From: CAVZVW01 sp963778845
GTDB lineage: Bacteria > Actinomycetota > Actinomycetes > Actinomycetales > Kineosporiaceae
Assembly: GCA_963778845.1 (NCBI GenBank)
Contig: CAVZVW010000001.1
Location: 813,617-877,616, forward strand
DNA length: 64,000 bases
Reading direction: 5' to 3'
Below, in pieces: positions 17,237 through 25,779 of the stretch; within the stretch, counting starts at the first letter, position 1, and the number at the start of each line of letters is the position of its first letter. Below the pieces are notes generated by a model that did not search any database, had not been told where the DNA came from, and was given only the letters and a program-made list of their open reading frames with translations. Made by a program: the position numbers and the translations under genes.

Positions 17237-17986
17237 ATGGCCAACGAACGGCTGCGCGGCGGCATCACCGCCGCGGGACACACCTACGACTCACTGGCCT
17301 CAGCGATCGGGGTGGACCCCAAGACCGTGGAGCGGTGGGTGCTCACCGACCGGCTTCCGCACCCGGCCCACCGGCGCGCCGCCGCCACCACCCTCGGACG
17401 CGACGAGACGTTCTACTGGCCGGCGCTGCTGTCCGACCGGCACGCGCAGGCCGCCAGCGAAGCCGAGGTGCTGCGCGTCTACCCGACCCGAGGCTCGGTG
17501 CCACCCGACCTGTGGCTGTCCCTGATCCGCGGCGCTACCGAGCAGCTGGACCTGCTGTCCTACTCCGGGCTGTTCCTGCTGGACAACAACCCCGACATCG
17601 CCGACCTGCTCACCGACCGCGCCGGCTCCGGGGTCGCCGTGCGGATCCTGATCGGCGACCCACACTCCGAGGCGATCCGGCGCCGCGGCGACGAGGAGGG
17701 CATCGGAGAGGGCATGAGCGGGCGCATCCTGGTCGCCCAGACCTACCTCGCCCCGGTCCTCGACGTCCCCGGTGTGCAGATCCGCCGGCACACCACCACG
17801 CTGTACAACTCGATCTACCGCGCCGACACCACCATGCTGGTCAACATGCACATGTACGGGTCCGGGGCACCGGCCAACCCGGTCATGCACCTGCAGCAGG
17901 TCGCCGATGGCAGGCTGTTCACCAGCTACCAGCGCAGCTTCGAGCGCGTCTGGGAGACGGGGACGCCGCTCAGCGCCTTCGCGTAG
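17237..17986 (+). CDS. XRE-type regulator with DUF5919 domain
   Basis: 249 residues. The N-terminus is a Cro/CI-like helix-turn-helix (YDSLASAIGVDPKTVERWV). The remaining 180 residues match DUF5919, with LDLLSYSGLFLLDNNPDIAD, VAVRILIGDP and TTTLYNSIYRADTTMLVN. The fold resembles phospholipase D domains but lacks two HKD motifs, so catalysis is doubtful. ATG at 17237 follows GGGAGG at 17226-17231. Such regulators commonly control conjugative elements in actinomycetes and sit beside a Nudix gene, as here. Confidence 0.82.
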   Translation: MANERLRGGITAAGHTYDSLASAIGVDPKTVERWVLTDRLPHPAHRRAAATTLGRDETFYWPALLSDRHAQAASEAEVLRVYPTRGSVPPDLWLSLIRGATEQLDLLSYSGLFLLDNNPDIADLLTDRAGSGVAVRILIGDPHSEAIRRRGDEEGIGEGMSGRILVAQTYLAPVLDVPGVQIRRHTTTLYNSIYRADTTMLVNMHMYGSGAPANPVMHLQQVADGRLFTSYQRSFERVWETGTPLSAFA

Positions 17987-18015
17987 CACCGCGCCGAGCC
18001 AGACGGGAGACCGAC

Positions 18016-18489
18016 GTGGCACGCACCGACTACTTCAACGACCCGAACGCCCCCAAGGCCAACAGCATCGTCCCGTCGGTCACTGCGATCGTCCTCGACG
18101 CCGAGGGTCGGCTGCTCCTGGTGCACAAGACCGACAACAACCTCTGGGCCTTGCCCGGTGGGGGCGTCGACCCCGGCGAATCCGTCAGCCAGGCCGTCGT
18201 GCGCGAGGTCAAGGAAGAGACCGGAATCGACGTCGAGGTCACCGACCTCGTCGGCGTCTACACCAACCCCCACCACGTCATGGCCTACGACGACGGCGAG
18301 GTCCGCCAACAGTTCTCCCTCTGCTTCCGCACCCGGCTGCTTGGCGGCGAGCTCCGCACCAGCAGCGAAACCAGCCAAGTCGCCTTCGTCGACCTCGACC
18401 AGCTGGAGGACCTGGACATCCACCCCTCGATGCGCCTTCGGATCAACCACGGCATTCACCGGCGCCAGCCATCTGTCTACGTTGGATGA
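18016..18489 (+). CDS. Nudix hydrolase
   Basis: A 157-residue Nudix protein. The full Nudix box runs from GGGVDPGESVSQAVV to REVKEETGID and keeps the REUxEExGU core. GTG at 18016 has GGGAGA six bases upstream. Nudix genes recur in this position in actinobacterial elements; in pSAM2 the related Pif protein prevents redundant transfer between donor cells. Whether this one does the same is inference from position. It is downstream of, and probably co-transcribed with, the DUF5919 regulator. Confidence 0.9.
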   Translation: MARTDYFNDPNAPKANSIVPSVTAIVLDAEGRLLLVHKTDNNLWALPGGGVDPGESVSQAVVREVKEETGIDVEVTDLVGVYTNPHHVMAYDDGEVRQQFSLCFRTRLLGGELRTSSETSQVAFVDLDQLEDLDIHPSMRLRINHGIHRRQPSVYVG

Positions 18490-19130
18490 ACGCTCATACT
18501 CTCAGCGGGCTGGGGTGATCGCTGCCGCTCTTCGACCGATCAACTGCCGCAACTTATCCCGTCCCCGGCACATCTGCCCGTCGCCGGAGATATCATCGCG
18601 GAATAACCGCTGACACCGCTAGGACATCAGACGCCTGAATACACCTGCCAAAGACCATCGCACAGAGAGTGAGCGGATGTCGGGTTGCACTCACACAGCT
18701 TCCGCGCGACCCTTCTCTAGCTAGAACTCTTCACATCCTTCGAGTTGAGACTACGTGACCGGAAGGACACGATCCTATGGCAAACAACGAGACCGAAAAG
18801 GGCCCCGAGTCGCTCGATCGGGGTGAAGGCGAAGAAGGTCGACAAACCGTCATCACGCACCGTTAGATACACAGAAGAGGCGGTTTGGACCGCAGGTCGG
18901 ATGTCCGCGAAGACCTAGCGCGCAAGCGCTAGGTTCTCGAAACTCGTTAGAGATACGACAACTCGCTACTCATTCGAGACGCATTCTCATTCCGGTCCAC
19001 AATATCGAAAGCGCATAATCTTCCAGAGTTCTTCTGCGTACTCCTTAAGCATGTACAAAATCAAACCAATGTCATAGTCCACTTAGCATCTTCCTGTCAT
19101 CTATTTCGCCCAATCGGAGAAAGGTCAAAC
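18490..19130 (+). other. Lower-GC intergenic stretch with a possible 29-codon gene
   Basis: This 640-bp region is distinctly poorer in G+C than its surroundings and marks the start of foreign cargo. The only coding candidate is at 18777-18866: ATG preceded by GGAAGG, encoding an acidic 29-residue peptide (MANNETEKGPESLDRGEGEE then GRQTVITHR). It has no known relatives that I recognise and may be spurious. Confidence 0.3.
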
Positions 19131-19649
19131 TTGAGCGCCTTCGAGAGATGGACCATTGTCTTCAATGGAATGAGCGCGGTCATTAGCTTCGGCGCTCTTG
19201 TCTTCCTTGGTCTCCAAGTTCGCCACGCGACAATAGAGGCCCGAAAGTCCGCGCTCGCGGACGAAGCCGAGCGCGCACGCCAACGGCAGCGCGAAACCAT
19301 CGAAGCCGTCGCGTCAACGGCACGCTACCGCCAGGAACTGAAGGCTGGGCTCCCCTGGAATGACCGCGACGCTTCAGTTGTGACACGATTTCTGGCGGAC
19401 GTCGAAGGCGACAGTGGCGCCAAAGAGTCCGTTCGTGCTTACCTCGACTACTTGGAATTACTCGCGACCGGTGTCAACGAAGAGGTACTTGACATTCACA
19501 CCCTCGCTCGAATGTCGGGTGGGCGCATTATTGCCGTGGCCACAAACTACTCACCGTACATCCACCGCAGACGCCAAGAACTGAATAGTCCCACCGTATA
19601 TTCTGAACTGGAGAAGCTTGCGGCGTCAATCCGGGAGATCAAGTCCTAA
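19131..19649 (+). CDS. Membrane-anchored protein of unknown function (DUF4760-like)
   Basis: 172 residues starting at a TTG with GGAGAAAGG nearby. One N-terminal transmembrane helix (IVFNGMSAVISFGALVFLGL) is followed by a charged helical domain with DYLELLATGVNEEVLD and a conserved-looking GGRIIAVATNYSPYIHRRR. This layout is seen in DUF4760-type proteins. A gene at 49026-49505 has the same architecture. Base composition differs from the core genes, consistent with acquired cargo. Function unknown. Confidence 0.6.
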   Translation: MSAFERWTIVFNGMSAVISFGALVFLGLQVRHATIEARKSALADEAERARQRQRETIEAVASTARYRQELKAGLPWNDRDASVVTRFLADVEGDSGAKESVRAYLDYLELLATGVNEEVLDIHTLARMSGGRIIAVATNYSPYIHRRRQELNSPTVYSELEKLAASIREIKS

Positions 19650-19690
19650 CTCGGTAAGGCATTACCCGCGCACCGTCACACAGCCGACTT

Positions 19691-20961
19691 GGTTTGCCGG
19701 CTCTTCCGACTTGAGTGCGGGGTCACAGGCGTAGGCCGCCGCCGATGAGCAGCATGCGGAGGCGGTAGTTGTCGCGGTTTCGGAAGCCTCGGGCGATGCG
19801 GCGGTGGAGTTCGATGAGTCTAGATGCCGCTCGTCGGCGGCGAAGGCGGCCTGGAGCCGGGCGCGTTGGCGTGGGGTCAGGTGCTCTTGTCCAGCGTGCA
19901 GGATGTTGCCGATCCGATACAGCGGGTCGTTCTTGCGGTCGCGGTGCCCGCAGGTCTGCTGCTGGACCCGGCGGCGGACCTCATCGACGGCGGTGGTGGC
20001 GAGCTTGACGACGTGGAAGGCGTCCAGGACCGCCACGGCGTCCTCGAGCTGGTCATCGATGGCCTTCTTGTACCCGTGGAAGGGGTCCAGGGTGGCGACC
20101 TCGACCCCAGCCCGGAACGCCTCGCCCCGCTCACGCAGCGCAGTTCTTGTAGGTCGCTCCCGAACGGCCCGGGATCAGGTCGAGCAGCCTGGCTTGTGGC
20201 CTGAGCCGACCTTTGGAGTCCCGGCGGTGGGTGAGGTCGACCATCCCGGTCAGCTCCTTCGGACCCCGCCCGCCGGCCTCGACGGGCTTGGTGGACACGT
20301 GGTGCCACGTGCTCATCCACCCCCAGGACGGCAACGTCCTGGAAGCGGGACTCATCGTCTGCGGCTGCCTGCAGCAGCGGCCGGATCGAGACCCACACCG
20401 TGTTCCACGTCGTGCCCAGCTGACGCGCCAGCCCGGCGACCGAGGCGTGTTCGCGGCGCAGCTGCCCGATCGCCCACAAGCACGCCCTGCTGGTCAGCAG
20501 CGCCCGCGGGCGTGCGACGCCCTCGTCCTGCTCCACGAACGAGGTCACCGGGCAGGCCGGCTCCGGACAGACCCAGCGCCGCTTGCGCCAGACCACCCGC
20601 ACCTGTCGACCCGCCGACGGCGCGTCGACCAACCCGACCACAACCCGGCCATGAGCAACGACCCCGCACACCGGGCAGCCCACCGGTCGGCGTCGCGACT
20701 CCACACTGACCATCAGCCCCCACCGTCGTCGCGCTCCACCGCGACAACGTGCAGGCCGGCCAGGCCCACCAGCAGGTCGCACCGCTCGCAGTAGCCGCTC
20801 GCGGCGCGGCAGCACACCGTAGGCTCGGGCATCGTCGAGGTCCTCGCGGCAGAAGATGTGAGAGTCCTCTGATCCTCGGGGACCTCGACCCCTCACGGCC
20901 TCAACCCGCCACCCGGCGCGCCGCGCTCACCCCACACTCAAGTCGCAAGAGCCGGTTTGCC
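19691..20961. mobile_element. ISL3-family insertion sequence, degraded copy
   Basis: Terminal inverted repeats of 27 bp can be seen at 19691-19717 and 20935-20961. They share CCGGCTCTT, then one mismatch, then CGACTTGAGTG; the outer four bases differ. They enclose one transposase gene, giving a 1271-bp element as expected for the smaller ISL3 members with an internal deletion. The 8-bp flanks (GCCGACTT and CTTTGATT) do not match, so a clean target duplication is absent. Confidence 0.85.
19723..20832 (-). pseudogene. ISL3 transposase, frameshifted and internally deleted
   Basis: The N-terminus MPEPTVCCRAASGYCERC carries the Cys-rich start typical of the family. A frame change follows, then GCPVCGVVAHGR (zinc finger) and a helix-turn-helix. 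The first DDE aspartate is in VLGVDEHVWHH (about 20290-20320). The second catalytic block is AVLDAFHVVKLA (about 20000-20035). The C-terminus ELHRRIARGFRNRDNYRLRM reappears at 19735-19815 in another frame. The roughly 120 residues that should carry the last acidic residue are missing between AAFAADERHL and that tail, so the protein cannot be active. Confidence 0.88.
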
Positions 20962-21066
20962 CTTTGATTCCAATGAAGATTCTCTTGGGCCGACGCCCCT
21001 AGAGTCACTCAGTGAGCCGGAGTCTTATCGAGAGGGCGACCGTCTGCGAAGCCCAGTCAAGAAGGA

Positions 21067-22329
21067 CTACTCGCGTGTTTGTGCGAGTGACTCAATCAGG
21101 TGGCGCGAGTACCGCACGGCGGCGACGGATTCGGTTCCGAAATGCTTCTCAAGCAGATCATTGTAGGATGAGAGAGCGGCCACCTCCTTGGCGGTCTTTA
21201 CTAGTTTAACAACGGGACGTCGACGATACCAAGTAACCAACCATTCGGCTGGCTTCTCGAGCAGCACTCGGGTCCACGTCGCGGGGTTCGCAGGAGCGGT
21301 GGCGAGTTCGACGATATCCGGGACGTACTTGAGACTGCCCTTGAGTTGCATTGGAGTGGGAGAATCGAAGGGGCGGCAGACCTCGCGACAAAGGGACTCG
21401 ATATGTCCCAGTGTCTTTGATCGGCTCGCGATGGATTGGGCCGATGCCCTTTCGAACTCGAGCTCCGCCATCTTCCGTCGAAAGCCCGCATATTCCTGTC
21501 TCAGATCCAACATCGCAACAGGAATGTCCTCCGGTCGGTGTGCCCTCTGGAGGACCAGCGCGGAGAACGGCGGGATGTAGGCGTCTATTCCCTCGAACTC
21601 GCTCGCGAGGGCATCTACGGTGGATTGGAGGGTATCAGAAAGGCGCCTATATATCGCGGTTCGCACGGATCTCGAAAAGTAGTTTGGAAACTCTGCGAGC
21701 ATAGGGCGGTAGTAGACAGATGGCCAGAACGGCAGCGGGAGTTTCTCGGCAACGAGTGCGTAGCACAGTGCTCGTGCTGGGTCGCGGAACTGGTACCGAC
21801 CCGTCTCGCCATCAGAAATTCTGCCCATTATTCTCCTGGCCAACTCCGTGAACGAATTCACGCCAAGCTGCATGCCGTCGAATCCCAAGTCGGTTCCCTC
21901 GTACGCGAGTTCTTCGGATCCGGGCGCTAACACGCGAGAAGCGCGTCGTTGCAGTTCATCCACATAGGTGCTTGGCATCTTGCCAAGCTTCTTCTCGGTG
22001 GAAAGCATGCCTAAGAGAGCTTGAGCCGCTAAGTCTCGGGCCTCTGCTGTCGCGAACTGCTCCACAGCCCCACACTCGATTAGAGTCAACCGTAGCGCGA
22101 GAAGATCACTGTCAGAGGAGAGCTTACCCGGTAGAGTATAGAGTCGGTCATATAGAACCGACGCGTCAATCAGTGATAACAGATCCAAGATGCGGACTGC
22201 CGTGACAGCAGCGAGACTGGTGTGACTTCGCGACTGCCACGTAAGTACGCGACTTGCCTCACATAACGTTGTGTTGGACACGAGAGTTGTTCCAACCAAC
22301 GAAGCGTTGGCGCTTTCGATTAGGGCCAC
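21067..22329 (-). CDS. Hypothetical protein, 420 residues
   Basis: I do not recognise this protein. It is soluble and mostly helical, with no signal peptide. The N-terminus has a possible repeat-like stretch (SRSHTSLAAVTAVRILDLLS, LTLIECGAVEQF). The centre is rich in aromatic residues (PFWPSVYYRPMLAEFPNYFS). The C-terminus is basic (WLVTWYRRRPVVKLVKTAKE). GTG start with GGAGTGATCA upstream. Lower G+C and different codon use than the chromosome indicate horizontal origin. The HD-domain gene ends 31 bases upstream on the same strand, so the two may be transcribed together. Location in element cargo is compatible with a defence or fitness role, which is speculation. Confidence 0.6.
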   Translation of the reverse strand: MALIESANASLVGTTLVSNTTLCEASRVLTWQSRSHTSLAAVTAVRILDLLSLIDASVLYDRLYTLPGKLSSDSDLLALRLTLIECGAVEQFATAEARDLAAQALLGMLSTEKKLGKMPSTYVDELQRRASRVLAPGSEELAYEGTDLGFDGMQLGVNSFTELARRIMGRISDGETGRYQFRDPARALCYALVAEKLPLPFWPSVYYRPMLAEFPNYFSRSVRTAIYRRLSDTLQSTVDALASEFEGIDAYIPPFSALVLQRAHRPEDIPVAMLDLRQEYAGFRRKMAELEFERASAQSIASRSKTLGHIESLCREVCRPFDSPTPMQLKGSLKYVPDIVELATAPANPATWTRVLLEKPAEWLVTWYRRRPVVKLVKTAKEVAALSSYNDLLEKHFGTESVAAVRYSRHLIESLAQTRE

Positions 22330-22360
22330 TGATCACTCCGTAATTGGGGAGGACTATCTT

Positions 22361-22933
22361 TCATTCGCCCAAAGTCCTCGCAACGACAGCGATAAGGTCG
22401 CCTGCGGAGCTGCTGACGGCGCGGTGCACGGGGTGTGTGGGCTCGTAACGGCGGAGGATCTCGTTGATGCGTTCCTCAGCGCTCACAAGCTCGCCGCCGG
22501 GGCCGACGGTCATGTCTGCTGCTGTGAGGGTGTCGAGCAGCGACGAGGGTGGTAGCGCGAAGGCGCGGAGCTGGTCGAGGAGGCCTCGCTCCTCCGCCTC
22601 GTACTCGGCACCTGTGTGGTACGCGACCAGACTGACGATCTCGGCTGGGAAGCCCTGGTCGGACAGGTAGGTGGCCCCGTCGAGGGGATGCAGCCCGGTG
22701 AGGGCGAGGTCGGGGGCGTAGCCGATGTCGTGCAGCCAGGCGGCCGCGACGACGGTTGCCCGGTCGTGAGGCTCAAGACCCGCCGACAGCTCCTCGGCTC
22801 TGGCCGCGACTGCCTGGACGTGCAGCCAGCGGCGCCCCAGCCCGGCGAGCAGGCCGGTGCTGACTGCCTTGGCACGCGCGACGGTGGCGTCGTCGTCGGT
22901 CACGCCGACCAGCCTGCCACCCATCGAAGCCAT
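22361..22933 (-). CDS. HD-domain phosphohydrolase-like protein
   Basis: About 190 residues. The HD metal site is readable: His in RWLHVQAVAARAEELS, His-Asp in AAAWLHDIGYAPD, a further His in LVAYHTGAEYEAEE and Asp in TLTAADMT. This is the pattern of small stand-alone HD hydrolases acting on nucleotides or similar phosphates. Start is uncertain between ATG 22933 and 22924; neither has a strong ribosome site. It is transcribed away from the conjugation operon. The 350 bases up to 23283 hold no convincing gene and presumably carry promoters in both directions. Confidence 0.82.
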   Translation of the reverse strand: MASMGGRLVGVTDDDATVARAKAVSTGLLAGLGRRWLHVQAVAARAEELSAGLEPHDRATVVAAAWLHDIGYAPDLALTGLHPLDGATYLSDQGFPAEIVSLVAYHTGAEYEAEERGLLDQLRAFALPPSSLLDTLTAADMTVGPGGELVSAEERINEILRRYEPTHPVHRAVSSSAGDLIAVVARTLGE

Positions 22934-23283
22934 GCACGTTCGGGTCCGCGTGCGGCCCCCTGACCGAGCTGGGCTGACGGCGCGGCTGTGGGCTGCGGAG
23001 CGTTCGATTGCGATTGCGCTTACCGTCCCCACGAACTGCATGGCTGGGCTCGATGGGCTCGGGGGTGAGTCGGGTGACGGGCGTCAGATCGCTCGAAGAG
23101 GCGGGCGAGGGTGTCGGGGCGATACCCGACAAATTGTCCGGCTCGGGATGTATCTGGCGCGGCGGGCCCGCACTCGGGATACGCGGAGAGCGTGGATGGA
23201 CGCCCCAGGGGCGGGGGAGGGCGCGATTCGTGGCGGTGGCGTTGGGGTCCGCCGTCGGCAGGCATCGAAGGAGTGACGCTCGA

Positions 23284-23586
23284 ATGATCGGAAGCCTCCT
23301 GCACGTGAAGTGGTCCGCCCTGACGGCGGGCACTGTCCCTGACCCGGCGCCGAAGGCGCCACCGGGCATCGACACCCAGGTCCAGGACCTCCTCGGCTAC
23401 GTCAAGTGGGGCGTCCTCGTGGTGATCATCATGGCGGCGTTCGCCGGCGTGGGTGCGGTCGCCGGCGGGCGGGTGTTCAGTCACCACGGCGCCTCGAAGA
23501 TCGGCGTGTCGATCCTGGTCAGCGCCGTGATCTCGGCGGTGCTGTACGTCGGGATCTACTCGTTCATCGCCTCGATCACCGGGTGA
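23284..23586 (+). CDS. Small two-helix membrane protein, VirB2/TrbC pilin-like
   Basis: 100 residues with a short leader region and two transmembrane helices (WGVLVVIIMAAFAGVGAVAG and ISAVLYVGIYSFIASITG). It is the first gene of the plus-strand conjugation operon. Size, topology and position match the pilin-like or VirB2/TrbC-like subunit in actinobacterial type IV systems, but sequence identity is too low to be sure. AAGGAG lies ten bases before ATG. Its stop overlaps a GTG that probably is the true start of the next gene. Confidence 0.65.
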   Translation: MIGSLLHVKWSALTAGTVPDPAPKAPPGIDTQVQDLLGYVKWGVLVVIIMAAFAGVGAVAGGRVFSHHGASKIGVSILVSAVISAVLYVGIYSFIASITG

Positions 23587-23636
23587 GCGCGGTGGTCAGC
23601 GTGACGCAGATCCGCCGCGACGCGCGGGCCTGACTG

Positions 23637-24413
23637 GTGCTCGCGGTGGCCGCGGCGATCGCCGTAGCACTGCTCGCGGGCCTGCTGTATGCCGTGCTCG
23701 CCACGATCGGCGACACACGGAGCGGGACGACGTCGCAGCGTCCCGTCGCGTTCGAGCCGAGCGCCTCGGCCGGGGCGAGCGGAGCGATCGGCAGCTCGAC
23801 CGTGGAGCAGGACGCCCTGGCCGCCCGGCCGATGCTCCAGCTACCCGCCTCGGCGGCCAACCCGCAGCCGCTGGTGTCGGCGACCGCCGGCCCCCCGATC
23901 AGCCTGCCGGCCGCCACGGACTCGACCCAGCTCGTCCCGACCGGCTTCCCGCACACCCCCGAAGGGGCACTGGCCCAGCTCGCCGCCATCGACACCATGG
24001 CCCTGCGGGACGCCAACCCCGCCCAGGTCCGCGCCGTCCACGACTGGGCCGCCGCCCCCGGAGCCGTCGACATCGCGCACTGGAACATGACCGTCGCCGT
24101 CACCGCAGTCCTGACCGGCGCCGGCCAACCGGCCGGCGCGGCCGACGTCCGCTCGACGTTCACCCCGCTCGCCGGGCAGATCAAGGGCAGCCTCGGGCCC
24201 GACTTCGCCGTCGTCTGTGTGCTCGGCGAATGGTCGGTGACCTACCGGTCCGCCTCCCAGGCCGGGGCCGGGGCCGGGGACTGCCAACGCATGGTCTGGT
24301 CCGCCGGGCGCTGGCGGATCGGCCCCGGCCCGCAACCCGCCTATGCGCCGTCCGCATGGCCGGGCAGCGCGGACGCCGTCCGAGCCGGATGGAGGTCCCT
24401 GACCGATGCCTGA
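23637..24413 (+). CDS. Conjugation operon protein with N-terminal membrane anchor (start disrupted by a stop codon)
   Basis: A bitopic protein of about 258 residues: one helix (AVAAAIAVALLAGLLYAVLA), a Ser/Ala-rich linker and an extracytoplasmic domain (TPEGALAQLAAIDTMALRDA; a pair of Cys at VCVLG and GDCQRMVW). Related proteins occur at this place in actinobacterial ICEs and may play the part of a VirB8-like scaffold. A better start is GTG 23583, overlapping the previous gene, with a basic tail (VTQIRRDARA), but an in-frame TGA at 23631-23633 separates it from the helix. A TGG-to-TGA change or read error would explain this. The usable start as read is GTG 23637, with no ribosome site. Confidence 0.65.
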   Translation: MLAVAAAIAVALLAGLLYAVLATIGDTRSGTTSQRPVAFEPSASAGASGAIGSSTVEQDALAARPMLQLPASAANPQPLVSATAGPPISLPAATDSTQLVPTGFPHTPEGALAQLAAIDTMALRDANPAQVRAVHDWAAAPGAVDIAHWNMTVAVTAVLTGAGQPAGAADVRSTFTPLAGQIKGSLGPDFAVVCVLGEWSVTYRSASQAGAGAGDCQRMVWSAGRWRIGPGPQPAYAPSAWPGSADAVRAGWRSLTDA

Positions 24414-25779
24414 CCCAACCAACCCGATCGGTGTCATCGGCTCCGCCCTCGGCGGTGCCGCCGCCTCCGTCGTCGGGGATGCCCTGGACGCCGCCGGGGA
24501 GAAGGTCTGGAACGTCGCCGCCTCCCTGCTCACCGGGGCTTTCTCGACGATCGACACCTACTCCTCCCCCAACGTCGACCCCCGCACTGGCCCGCTGGCC
24601 GGGGTGCTGCCGACCACGCTGTGGGTCGGCGGCGCGGTGCTGCTGGTCCTGTCGTTCCTGCAGATCGGCAAAGCCGTCGTCAGCGGCGGCCGCGGGTTCG
24701 CGACCCTGGCGGTCGGGCTCGGCCAGTACGTGCTGATCTCGGCCGGCGGCCTGACGTTCCTCGCGGTCGCGGTAGCGGCCAGCAACGGCCTGGCCTCCGG
24801 GTTGCTGCAGGCCGGTCTGCACGTGGACTCCTGGAACGCCATCAACGACCGGAACTCGGTGTGGGTCAACGCCGCCCACGGCGCCGGCGGCAGCGCGATG
24901 GGGCTGATCGGGCTGATCTGCGTGTTGCCGGCCGCGCTCGGGTTCCTGCTCGAGGCGCTGATCCGGCACGCGGCGATCCTGGTGCTCGCCGCCACGATGC
25001 CGATCCTGGCCGCGGGGCTGGTGTTCGACGCCACGACCCGTTGGTTCTGGACCGGGCTGCGCTGGATGGTCGCGCTGCTGCTCCTGACCCCCGCGGTCGC
25101 GCTGGTGACCGTGATCGGGATGCAGGCCGCGGCCGGAGCCGCAGGAGCCGGTGGTCAGAGCAGCGACCTCGCGTCGTCCACGTTGAGCATGACCGTCGGC
25201 GGCGTCGTGCTGCTGGTGGCGTTGCTGTGCCCGCTGGTGCTCTTCAAGCTGCTCGCGTTCCTCGACCCGAACACCGTCTCCGGCGGCGCGGTCCGCGGCT
25301 TCTTCACCGGCTCGCCGTCCTCGGCCGGGGCTCCGGCGACGGGTGCTTCGGCATCCGGGGGTAGTGGGGACGGCGAGGGCGCGACCGAGTCGCGGTTCGG
25401 GTCCGCACTGGCGAGGGTGACCGGACCGGCAGGACAGGTGGCGGACGCCGCGAGCGAGCGTGGCGGGCAGATCCTGGACGCCGCGGGCGCGGGCCACCAG
25501 GGCAGCCCCCACGCAAGCCAGAACGGCAGCTCGGCCAAGCATCGGGCCGGAAGCGCCGACCCCACGACCGACGGCGACAACCCGACGAGTCCCACCACAA
25601 GCCCCGGACCCTCTGTGCCGCAACCGGTGGAGCCGCCGAGCCAGACCCCCGCTGGGGCTGGCGGCGCCGGCCGGCCAGAGGGTCCGGCCTTCGACCCGGC
25701 CGTTTCGATACCGGCCGGTGCTGGCGCGGCCGGCAGCTCGGCGGCCGCCGTGGAGGAGGCGGCGGTGATCGCCCTGTGA
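24406..25779 (+). CDS. VirB6/TrbL-like polytopic conjugation protein
   Basis: 457 residues. After an amphipathic N-terminus (GGAAASVVGDALDAAGEKVW) there are about six transmembrane helices between residues 65 and 290 (for example TTLWVGGAVLLVLSFLQIG and WMVALLLLTPAVALVTVIG). A 150-residue disordered tail rich in Gly, Ser and Pro follows. This is the usual form of the membrane channel component in actinobacterial T4SS (SCO6881-like proteins). ATG overlaps the upstream stop and its own stop overlaps the next GTG, so translation is coupled. Confidence 0.8.
   Translation: MPDPTNPIGVIGSALGGAAASVVGDALDAAGEKVWNVAASLLTGAFSTIDTYSSPNVDPRTGPLAGVLPTTLWVGGAVLLVLSFLQIGKAVVSGGRGFATLAVGLGQYVLISAGGLTFLAVAVAASNGLASGLLQAGLHVDSWNAINDRNSVWVNAAHGAGGSAMGLIGLICVLPAALGFLLEALIRHAAILVLAATMPILAAGLVFDATTRWFWTGLRWMVALLLLTPAVALVTVIGMQAAAGAAGAGGQSSDLASSTLSMTVGGVVLLVALLCPLVLFKLLAFLDPNTVSGGAVRGFFTGSPSSAGAPATGASASGGSGDGEGATESRFGSALARVTGPAGQVADAASERGGQILDAAGAGHQGSPHASQNGSSAKHRAGSADPTTDGDNPTSPTTSPGPSVPQPVEPPSQTPAGAGGAGRPEGPAFDPAVSIPAGAGAAGSSAAAVEEAAVIAL

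Noticed and set aside
17237..17986. The DUF5919 protein as a DrmC-like phospholipase for the DISARM operon
   Set aside because: Has a helix-turn-helix, lacks paired HKD motifs, and lies 30 kb away beside element control genes.
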